Assembly: GCA_014607495.2 (NCBI GenBank)
Contig: CP053154.1
Location: 14,508,001 to 14,572,000, forward strand
Direction: 5' to 3'
DNA: 64,000 bases
From: Carposina sasakii
Lineage: Eukaryota; Arthropoda; Insecta; Lepidoptera; Carposinidae
This document shows, piece by piece, positions 54,996 through 64,000 of the stretch. Numbering within the stretch: position 1 is the stretch's first letter; every line of letters starts with the position of its first letter. Position numbers and translations under genes: made by a program. The notes below the pieces were generated by a model. It saw nothing but the letters and a program-made list of their open reading frames with translations. It did not search any database and was not told where the DNA came from.

Positions 54996-55184
54996 TTAAC
55001 AGAATTTACTTGGTTAAGTTATTATAATACAAGAGAACAACGTCAATTTAAAACTATTATTTTATAATTAATTTTCTTATTCATTATTTATAAAAAATTG
55101 TATCACTGACCATTTACAATTTTCAAAACGGAATAAAAAAAAGTAATTAAAAATTCGAAATCTTTACTCTCAGATACATAAGCT

Positions 55185-57321
55185 TTAACAGTAGCCATAC
55201 TTGACGAAGAAAATCCGAGGATATCCATTTCTCACGTTACACTGATCGTTGCACTGGAGGTAGCAGTAGTTCCAGTAGGTCCTGTAGTCAGTGCCACACA
55301 CTGGCTGGTAGTAGCTAGGGCAGCTGCACACGCATGCGCACGGGCCGTTATACTGCACCGTCAGTGGTGGCAGACCTGCTGCTGCCCGCTTCTTATTCTC
55401 ACAACCCAAGGTGCAGTTATTAGGGTACGTATACCCGTCGCTAGCGCACACTGGTTTGTATTCAGTAGTGCAAGTGCAGGTAATGCAAACACCTTTGTAA
55501 GCAATCTGTATGGGAGGGAGATTTAAAGTCGCGCGTCGCTTGTTCTCGCATTCGAGATCACATGGCGTGCTGTAATTTTTGCCGTCAGTGCCGCAGACGG
55601 GGTCTACTACAGTAGGGCATAGGCAGGAGAAGCATGGTCCGTTATTGATGATAGTCAGAGCTGGCAGTGGCGGTACTTGGGAGGCACGTTTTTGGTTCTC
55701 GCATCCGAGGAGGCAGGTGTTGTTGAAGGTGACACTGTTGCTGGCACAGACAGGGCTGTACTGGGGCGGGCAATAGCATCCAGTGCCGGAGCAGGGGCCG
55801 TTATTGATAATGGTGAGCGCGGGCTTGTTCTGAGCAGCCCGGCGGAGGTTCTCGCAGTTGAGCTCGCAGGTGTTGGGGTAGGTGCGGCTGTCGCTGGCGC
55901 AGACCGGTTGGTACGGCACGGAGCAGGAGCACGAGGTGTCGGCGGCTGCGGGCGAGAACGCCTGCAGGTAAGCCAAGACTAGCAGGGACCCTGGAAGGAG
56001 AGGGTTCGTAAGTAAGGCGTTCTTATAAGTTTTGGTATGACATTTGATATGTCAGTAGTTACAAGGTTTAGAACTGAAATCTTCGCTTCCCATGAAAGTA
56101 AAATCCAGTCATAAGAAATGTGTTGATTGAATGATAAAAGCAAAAATGTTGATAAAGATCAGTATCGCATTAATTTATGATACCACCATTTTACCTTTAT
56201 ATAATTTGGATGTTATGAGATAAACATTGTTTTAATCGCTCCCTATAATTAAATGTCAAACACAGACATCATCTCTGTGAACACATATTTCGTCCACAAT
56301 AATAATATTAATTTAGGACTTGAATCTGGTTCAATACAATATTGATTATGTTTATTTTGATAAAGTTTTGTTAAATGTCACCTAAATCCGTAAATCCTAT
56401 TCCTACTTAATATTTTAAACGCGAAATGTGAGTATGGATGGGTGGATAGATGGATGGATGTTTGTTACTCTTTCACGTAAAAACGGCTGGAGCGATATCA
56501 ATAAAATTTGGTATGGAGTCATCTGACACTCTGGATTAACACATAGGCTACTTTTTATCCCGGGAAAATATTTTTATCTCGGATAATTTCGACATTTTGT
56601 TTTTTCTGCAGTCAAAATTACTGATCAACCCTAACGGAGACTCATAAGTGACCCCAAAAACAGCAATAACCAATAAGCCCGTTTAACTAGTCACAGGATC
56701 GACCGATACAATTGGCGAGGAAAGCAAAGAGATAATCAAATTAAAAATGCATTTCCTGCGAGTAATAACACTGTTGTATAACTCAACACAATGGTTCTTG
56801 TTCGGCCTGTCACCCACACCCTATAAAATATACAACAACCTATTGCAGTCCACTGCTGGACGTAGGCCTCCCTCAGAGCACGCTACAAGGCTACTATTAG
56901 GCTTATTGCCCATACTAAGGGGGTTATGTTATGGCCCATAGTTACCACGCTGGGCAGGCGGGTTGGTGACCGCCACAGAACATCTATATTAGAAAGAAAG
57001 AAATAAATTATTTATTCAGCATTCAAAAATGTTTCACAATACAGCTAAACAGAAAAACATAATTATGCTGAAATGGACCCAGCTTAGCATACAGCTGCAT
57101 ACAGCTCAGCATACAGCATATTACGTGTTCTGTGGTGACCGCAATATAGTTAACCTTCGAATATGTGTTTTCTACACGGAAGGAGTTGCTGTTGACCTCG
57201 CGGTAACCCTTAAATGCCTTTTACGATACCCACGGGCAGACATGGGGTATGTTATTCTGCAAATAAATTTAATGAAAAATAATATTTTTTAATAATTTAG
57301 CTCACCTATTATAGCTGCCAT
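55185..57321 (-). CDS. Secreted five-domain Kazal-type inhibitor (2 exons)
   Basis: Predicted secreted inhibitor of 273 aa. Exon 1 (57321-57306, 16 nt) encodes MAAII plus one base (donor gtgagc). Exon 2 (55990-55185; acceptor ccttccag) continues GSLLVLAYLQAFSPAAADT, a signal peptide, followed by five Kazal domains. P1 positions read Val, Pro, Thr, Thr and Ser, so trypsin inhibition is unlikely; elastase- or subtilisin-like targets are possible (inference). Domains 2-5 match the last four domains of the giant Kazal protein in order (e.g. CDLECENKRRATLNLPP, and the final RTYWN.CYL.C...KYG.C). The gene is a tandem paralogue in the same orientation, about 7 kb upstream of the giant gene, with an identical exon-1 length and phase. 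Confidence 0.88.
56400..56613 (+). mobile_element. Lep1-like Helitron fragment in the Kazal intron
   Basis: Starts cttaatattttaaacgcgaa and carries 'atcccgggaaaatattttta' and ttcgacattttgttttttct. It is truncated where it meets the next element at about 56613. It lies in the intron of the five-domain Kazal gene. Confidence 0.55.
56613..56825. mobile_element. Partial MITE, relative of 12565-13125
   Basis: Shares aactcaacacaatgg, caataaccaataagcccg and the terminal cacccacacccta with the full copy. It is inserted in, or joined to, the Helitron fragment. Confidence 0.55.
56845..56990 (-). mobile_element. LINE 3' fragment
   Basis: The segment tattgcagtccactgctgga with cgtaggcctcc is the reverse complement of the common 'VQQWT' LINE end, followed by decayed coding sequence. 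Confidence 0.55.
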
Positions 57322-57375
57322 ATTGCTATAAGGTATCTGCATTTACTATAAGGTTGTTTAGTACCAATACTCGTA

Positions 57376-57384
57376 CTTTATATA
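57376..57384 (-). promoter_or_regulatory. TATA box of the five-domain Kazal gene
   Basis: Minus strand TATATAAAG lies about 58 bp upstream of the ATG at 57321, closely matching the spacing in the giant paralogue. Confidence 0.6.
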
Positions 57385-58170
57385 GAAAATTCTCTAGGCA
57401 AAGAGCTCAAACAAACGAATAAGTACAATAAAATCTTTACAATTTATAAAGACTAAACAATGAAAAGTAATTGCACTGTGGAAATAAAATAATATCATGG
57501 CCTATAGTATTTACCAAGTGCAAAGTTAATTTTAGAGTTCAGTACAACAAATGATGATCCTTTGTGTAAAGACTATTATTAATATGGTTACATAATATTA
57601 TTCTATTTATCTGTTTAACCTGCGTTAATTAATCTAGATACTATGAAAATTCCCAACAGTAATATACATAGGGCCCGGTGGTGGGCGATCCCTCAATAGT
57701 TTTACTACTTAAAAAATATTAATATTTACCATTCTGTTATTGATTTTCCGTATAAAACAAAGATAAATCAAAATTTTAGATTTTAATATACTAGTTAGGT
57801 TCTGTACTGACTAATGCGGGGTTTCACTAGAATACGTCAGTTCTATCTTCTTCTGTGTTTATCATAAGTTTTTTACTTTTGTAACAATGTTACCTCAATC
57901 TGGGGTGAGTTTCATGGAATAGCTCCTATGCCTGATTTGGCAACTAACATTTATTGTATGCAGTGACACAGATGGTGTAGTCATACATATAGTAGCTGGC
58001 GCCCTCGCCCAGGGGAGCTGTTTGATGAAACACACTCCACTATAATATTATCTGTGAATGATGTAGCACACCTATAATTGGCACATACATCAGATTTTTA
58101 GTTGTAAGTGTAATTATTGTTGCTCTTAATGTATGTTCTGTAAGTGTGTCTAAATAAATAAATATATATA
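57385..58170. other. Intergenic with a short Penelope end
   Basis: AT-rich. The 35-bp piece 57668-57702 (gggcccggtggtgggcgatc) is a Penelope terminal fragment. No gene. Confidence 0.4.
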
Positions 58171-58174
58171 AAAT

Positions 58175-58500
58175 AAGAGTCGACTGAGGAACTCGGGCAT
58201 TCTCTCTAAGCTAGTAATATTGCTACTGCCCCCTGATTACATAAAAGTAAAAGCAAAGCCGAAGCCACGCGATCGCGATAATTGAGAGCTTGTGTGTGCG
58301 CGGTGCAGGGCGCGGGAGGACGCCGAGCGCTCGTTGCGTGCACGCACAGACTCAATTATCGCGATCGCTCGGCTTCGGCTTTGCTATTGCTTTTACGTAA
58401 TCAGGGGGCGGATTTGCATCTACCCCCGCTATGCTCAATGTGACTGTGGGAAATGATTATGATCCTGCAGTAATGGCTACATTTATAAAACATAGTCGTG
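58175..58500 (+). repeat. 'gtcgactgaggaactcg' repeat split by a MITE
   Basis: The left part (58175-58228) and right part (58409-58500, ctacccccgctatgctcaat) are the two halves of a repeat seen unbroken at 24255-24400 and 51225-51365. Confidence 0.6.
58229..58408. mobile_element. MITE of the 'gattacgtaaaagcaatagc' family (180 bp)
   Basis: Terminal inverted repeats ccccctgattac / gtaatcaggggg, GC-rich centre identical in part to 5233-5440. It interrupts the host repeat described for 58175-58500. Confidence 0.8.
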
Positions 58501-58570
58501 TGTATATGTACCTATGTAGTAAGGTACGAACATTCAAACATCCCTCATCTCATCGCTCATGATGTTCGAT

Positions 58571-58700
58571 CAGCCAATTTCAATAGCCGATCTCGAGAGA
58601 TTTTTTTGCATATTTCAGATTAAATGTTTTGTTGTTTTTATAGAAAATATCAAATAAAGAATTTTAAAAATCCGAGATTTATGATTTCTAGTATCAGGTT
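58571..58700 (-). mobile_element. MITE of the 'gccaattt' family
   Basis: Reverse orientation relative to 23892-24025; shares gatctcgagagatttttttgc-type and aaaatccgagattt segments. The right end is eroded. Confidence 0.5.
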
Positions 58701-58709
58701 AAGTTATTA

Positions 58710-60840
58710 TTGAAGTTAATAACAACTTTTCTCTTGTATAGTTTTCGGGTAAGTATAAGATTATAATATATATTTTTTCAATATCATAAGAGTTATTTTC
58801 AATGGTTGAGTGTGATTAAAGTTTGAGTTGAACGCTTAATGATACGGGGGCTAGTCTATTAATATGTGTAAATGTAATTATTACCTACGGAACTTTATAT
58901 TAGGGTGATCATTACACACTTGGACATGTGCTCTTTGCTAGTTTAATTTATCTCATCTTACCTATATAAATGAGCATTTGTTACATTTACACTGCATTGT
59001 CTTCACTGATCAGAAGCATAACAATAAATTGTTAAAGCATAACAATAAATTGTTAAAGCATAATTTATTTTAATATTCAATAAGCAGTGTATTGTGACAT
59101 ATTACGGCTGCATTGCAAACAAACTTTGAAAGTTTATTACGCCGTGGAATTAGGAGAATTCGTTTAAGGGGCTGAATTTTTTATACGCAGATAGCTCTAA
59201 ATAATGAATTTTGATAGTGACTATAACTAAAACTAGAGCTGGTTTTATCTTGTCAAGTTTTAGAGAAAGACATTACTAATGTACATTTGAAGGATGAATT
59301 AGTTGACCATTGGATTTGGCCCTAAGTCAAACAGGATTCTGTTGTTTTTTAGTTTTACGAGGTTGGTTATTTTTGTCATTAGTTAATTGCCTCAAAATAA
59401 CTAGGTGTTCAATTGTGTGTAACAAAAATTTTTTTACAGTCATAATAGATGGACATGTTTTTATAATATAAATAAACCTGCTTTAAGTGGTGAGCTAGAC
59501 AAAAGATTAATATTGTTGTGTGTTTGTCTGTAGCATTGTTAAACAGACAAATAAGTGTACTCGTATACAGTAGCTCATTGTACATTTCGTAAAGAACATT
59601 TGGCAACTACAACAAAATATTTATTCAGTAGGACATGGAACAGTCAAAGCATAATAAAAATACTATTTGTTTTGTGTGTTATTGTACACGTGTAGTTCTA
59701 GATCATTACTCTTTTAGGGTCGGTACATATCTGCCGTAAAAAGAACTGAATCGATAACATCAAAACACGACAAATACATAATACTAGGTGCAGCTAAATA
59801 AGTTAGGTTCCTAATTTTACTAATTTATTTAATAAATATTATTAAGAAAATGAAAAAAAAAATCACCCGAGTGAGCTCTTCGCAAACCGTGCTTTTGCTC
59901 TAACTAACCAACTGAGCTATTGGATCAATTGACTCGGATAACGAATTTTACCATCTCTACATTACGTTCTTGGCAACGTTATATTTTCATCCCGATAGCT
60001 ATACACTAGCCAAATCTCGGTAAATTTTATTATGATTTATTTGCCCAATACAGGGTTTAACAGAAGGTTCACCTAACACACCCAGTGAAATGGTATGTTA
60101 ATTGCCCAGTATATAGAGAAACTGTCCTAAAAATTAAATGTTTTTAAGGCTGTATGTCTACATTAGGAAACATTTTTTTTCATTTCAAGTTTTAAAAGTG
60201 AACCCTTTATTTTTTCACTCCGGTACATATGGTTGTGTTGCAAAAATTGGCTAAAACTGCAGGATCGCGAATTCGCGAGCGATATCCTACAAGCTACGCT
60301 TAGCATACTCGTATTTCGGTAGGGTGATCACGTAACTTGCAAAAGCAAAGCCATAGCAATGCGATCGCGAATATTATGAGTCCCTGCATTATTAAACATT
60401 TAACCTTTAGTATTCAATGTATGATTCATAAATGCGTTTATGTATGTATTTATAAGATAGTATCTTCCGTCAAATGTAACCAGACCTTTAAGCATTTTTG
60501 TATTTGATTGTACAGGTGTATACTTGTTTTCTTGTTGCGTTTCCTCTATTCATATAGTAAATGTTATTAATTCTGTTTTAGACATAGCTTTTCTAATTGT
60601 AGTAGGTAATGTGTAAAGTTACCTGAAATTTTTTTGGTCAATTTCTTTAGTTATATGAATGAATGAGTGAATGAAATATTTTATTTGCCTGATTTCCGGT
60701 AGATGATACAATGATATTATACAATGTATGGTGTCTTAAATAATGGTAATGTTCGCGAAAATCTGCCTATTTAGGCGTAAATATATATAATGTGGTACAT
60801 ATTAAATTTATTTTCTTATATTAGAAAGTAACCTCAAGAT
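58710..60840. other. Intergenic, AT-rich
   Basis: Contains a tandem duplication, gcataacaataaattgttaaa, at 59026-59068 and a half-element of the aaagcaaagcc MITE family at 60343-60378. No gene recognised. Confidence 0.4.
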
Positions 60841-60841
60841 T

Positions 60842-61070
60842 TCCATTGAGGGGTCGCCCACCACCGGGCCCTATACCCTCCGCTGACCCTCGGATCTGCC
60901 GACTCATGGTCACGAACACAAGACACTACTGTCGCAACGAGAAGCCGGATCCAAGCACCTAGCATGCAACCATAAAGTCATAGCTGCTAATCCGAAAACC
61001 AATTAAAATTTTTAATCCGAGGGTCAGCGGAGGGTGTAGGACCCGGTGGTGGACGACCCCTCAATGGAAA
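60842..61070. mobile_element. Head-to-head Penelope terminal fragments
   Basis: The minus-strand copy 61017-60842 starts gattaaaaattttaattggt and runs to the terminal cgacccctcaatgg. A plus-strand 3' fragment (61016-61070) starts tccgagggtcagcggagggt and ends with the same terminal sequence. Outer ends pair as about 52-bp inverted repeats. Confidence 0.75.
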
Positions 61071-61479
61071 TTTGAACTTATTAATTAGTATGAAAGCACA
61101 CAATAAATCTTTGTATATTGGGTTTGACAATAATGTAATAGTTTAGTTTAGTCAAAGCGTGATAAAAAAACTTTTGCATTTATAATTATTACTTAGTATT
61201 TCTATGAAAGAATTTGTTACAGACATTTGTTACGCCTACTTCTTCAAAACACACATAAAGGTATAAGGTATGCTTTTAGAATTTATCTAAATATTGACTA
61301 TTTTAATTATAAGACACGTGCTCTTTAAGTTAATATATTGGTGTTTATTATGACTCTATTCTATTTAATAAAGAGAAACATGCAGGGGTATGGCTCTGAC
61401 TAATAAGCAATAGTTACACTTTATATTTCTGTAAATGGAAAATATATCGAAAAAATTATAATGGGCGGCCTTTATACAC

Positions 61480-61710
61480 GCAAGAGAACCCAAAACGATG
61501 TTTTTCCATTTTGTCTGTCTGTATGTTTATGCACGCTAATCTCAGAAAAGGCTGAACCGATTTCGATGCAGTTTTCAGGAATATATTGTGACAGGTCCCA
61601 CATAACATATGACTACTTTTTATCCCGGGACAATGTTTTCATTCCGGATAATTTCGACATTTTGGTTTTTTTGCAGTCCAAGCGGACAGAATCGCAGGCG
61701 TCCACTAGTA
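61480..61710 (-). mobile_element. Lep1-like Helitron fragment, left arm of an inverted pair
   Basis: Ends gcgtccactagtaac at 61690-61704. The interior includes cacgctaatctcag and ggaatatattgtgacagg. It is an inverted match to 61850-62070. Confidence 0.6.
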
Positions 61711-61849
61711 ACTATATTTAATCCGTAGGCACAAATATGAACCATGGCCGTATCACGTATCAATGTCAATCACTAGAAAAACATACAATTTTGCTTACGC
61801 TCAGCACAATAGAACGAAGCAATACTGGCACTTTATTAACTTACTAGTG

Positions 61850-62070
61850 GACGCCCGCGACTCCGTCCACGTGGACTACAGAAAACAAAAACAAAATATC
61901 GAAATTATCCGGGATAAAAACATTTTCCCAAGATAAAAAGTAGCCTTTATGTTAAGTGGGACCTGTCACAATATATTCCTGAAAACTGCATCGAAATCGG
62001 TTCAGCCGTTTCTGAGATTAGCGTGCACAAACGCACAGACAAACAGACAAACCGACAAAAATTCCAAAAA
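61850..62070 (+). mobile_element. Lep1-like Helitron fragment, right arm of an inverted pair
   Basis: Begins actagtggacgcccgcgact and runs through cctgtcacaatatattcctg to gtgcacaaacgcacagacaa. It is the inverted partner of 61480-61710, separated by about 140 bp. Confidence 0.6.
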
Positions 62071-62074
62071 TTAT

Positions 62075-62645
62075 TGTTTTGAGTACTATTGCGTTGATAA
62101 AGGTATTCTATAATATTTTTTCTTATATATCTTCCATGTACAGACAGCGATCCGTTACATTTTTATTATATGTTTACATATGAGATATCATCGCGTGAAT
62201 AAAACGTATGCAGTCCTCGTACCATCTGAGAATATAATCAGCCAAGTGCCAGGTAATAACCCTATACTGTACACACACTCAACCGACCTTCCTGCAATTG
62301 CTTCTTGCAACTATCTCGCCTTTAATCTATCACATCTCGTTTATACGCTCCCTAAATAGAACGTGAAGCCGATTAAAAATTAAGTCAACAGGTATCGTAT
62401 ATGGGAAACGGTAGAATTATTATTCCAAGCCGTGGCTGGATGGATGGCGGGATGATTTGATAGAACTCTGCGAGCTCGACCATCTTTATTCAATCCTGGC
62501 CACGCCACCTTTCAATTCGAAAGGTTCGCGCGTGACTTGAATGTGTGAGCATAGATGCACAATGGGATAGGTAACGACAGATATGACTTTAAAAACGTTT
62601 AGTCTCATTAGTTACCTACAAAATGTATTTTTTATTTACGAAATC
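62075..62645. other. Intergenic, nothing recognised
   Basis: No gene or repeat family evident. Confidence 0.35.
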
Positions 62646-62647
62646 AG

Positions 62648-63040
62648 TATACAGGGTGTTTTTTCGTTGCCATCCTTAACGAAGAGTACGTACTCTATAT
62701 ATCAAATAAAGGATTTTTTTCCATTTCTTTATTAATAATTACAAATAAAGTAAGTTTATGCCAAAAAATCCTGGGAAACGACGTAAATTTTTTTGAAAAA
62801 AAAATTACTTGATCCGGCAAAATTTATACTGTCCAGTGTTTATGCTAGTTTTTTCATTGACAGATATTAATTATTTCTCGTGAAAAAATCTTACTACACG
62901 CGTCAATGTGCATTTATGCAGAAACACGCTGTCTATTTATTCAACTTTGGACCCTAATATTTTGGAAACCAGACACTTCCCAGGTATGCTTCCATGGAGA
63001 AAAATGATCGTGATGACGGGGAGATTCCGTAGTTTTAATA
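62648..63040 (+). mobile_element. MITE, 'atacagg' family, 3'-truncated
   Basis: Starts tatacagggtgttttttcgt and matches 63470-63860 until gagattccgtagtttt, where it stops; the ccctgtat end is missing. Confidence 0.7.
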
Positions 63041-63469
63041 ATTAGGCCTAATAATTAGGAATAGGAAAGTAACATAATTCATATAGAGTGTCCTATCTTA
63101 GTAAATTAGTGTTTACTCTATGAGGTGTTAGTGTGAACGAGGTCGCAATCTTGGGTTATTTTCAAAAAAGGGACACCGAGCCGAACTGTGTTATAGATTT
63201 CAAAGAGTCGTTTCACACCGTACATTTATTCAGGTATTGATATTTCAATTCACGTATTTCTTCTTCACGATTTTGGGCAAAGTAGTTTTGAATTCGTTCG
63301 TGGGAATTTCGGGAAATATTTCTTAGTGCTTCACTGACCTTCTATAAACTTAATGTAATGGATGTGGCATAGGTATTAATTTATCCTTAGATGAACGTCA
63401 CTGAATACGGATGCTGGATTAGCCTGCATTATCTTTTTAACCCGGTAAAGGAAATCACTTTTATATAGG

Positions 63470-63860
63470 TATACAGGATATTTTTTCGTTGCCACCCTTA
63501 ACGAAGGGTACGTACTCTAGACATCAAATAAAGTCAGTTTATGCCAAAAAAATGCTGGGAAATAATGTAAATTTTTTTGTCAATTTTTTTTTATTTACTT
63601 GATCGGGCGAAATTTATAGTGTCTAGTGTTTATGCTAGATTTTTTATAGACGGATATTAATTATTCCTCATGAAAAAATCTTGCTACACGCGTCAATGTG
63701 CATTTATGTAGAAAAACGCAGTCTATTTACTCAACTTTGGACCCTAATATTTTGGAAACCAGACACTTCCCAGGCATGCTTCCATGGAGAAAAATGATCG
63801 TGATGATGAGGAGATTCCGTAGTTTTCGGGAATGTTGACGACCAAAAATCACCCTGTATA
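63470..63860 (+). mobile_element. MITE, 'atacagg...ccctgtat' family, complete
   Basis: Both ends are present (tatacaggata, caccctgtata). It is about 390 bp, in direct orientation with the neighbouring truncated copy. Confidence 0.75.
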
Positions 63861-64000
63861 TTCCATAATAACTGTGAAAATAACTATATATCTTATAAAA
63901 GTGTTATATTATTATATGTATATATATAAAAGTGGTATATTCTATTATTGTACGAGTATTTAACTTGCACATTTATTTGTGAGTCTGATCTGGGTTCAAA

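Overview
This looks like an arthropod nuclear window, most probably from a moth or butterfly. Spliced genes with GT-AG introns sit in AT-rich DNA that is dense with short non-autonomous repeats of types common in Lepidoptera: Lep1-like Helitrons with a 5' TCTATACTAATATTATAAA-like head and CTAGT tail, tRNA-headed SINEs, many 100-600 bp inverted-repeat MITEs, RTE-type LINEs, a Penelope-like element and a gypsy remnant. No bacterial-type operon, CRISPR array, rRNA gene or convincing functional tRNA was seen.

I reconstructed five cellular genes, joining exons by splice signals, reading phase and family motifs. (1) + strand, 409-15162: a four-exon GT49 glycosyltransferase resembling B4GAT1 (436 aa). 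(2) + strand, 9086-13600: a five-exon chymotrypsin-fold serine protease (282 aa, Ser at the position-189 equivalent), lying wholly inside the 12.4 kb last intron of gene 1. (3) - strand, 19759-30926: a seven-exon trypsin-like protease (316 aa, Asp189) that needs an 18-nt microexon. (4) - strand, 41574-48013: a two-exon gene for a secreted protein of 1,919 aa with 38 Kazal domains. Twenty-four of these are exact 147-bp units, and 16 of them form two 1,176-bp eight-domain super-repeats. (5) - strand, 55185-57321: a five-domain Kazal paralogue (273 aa) with the same gene structure and a colinear C-terminus.

Between genes the DNA is mostly repeats. A degenerate Penelope-like element (RT and GIY-YIG remnants) lies at about 26262-28020 inside an intron of gene 3. 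It and a second terminal copy at 30019-30235 carry hammerhead-ribozyme-like motifs. A third, inverted copy (60842-61070) starts at the nucleotide where that ribozyme is predicted to cut. A 5'-truncated RTE LINE is at 37317-38967, with a 3' fragment at 10388-10735. A gypsy-type remnant (52744-54048) has nucleocapsid, protease and integrase zinc-binding parts but no reverse transcriptase.

Functionally the window pairs two secreted S1 proteases of different predicted specificity with two secreted Kazal inhibitors. A link between them is only inference. The clearest unusual biology is the giant Kazal array, whose reactive-site (P1) residue varies in otherwise near-identical repeats, and the ribozyme-bearing Penelope termini.
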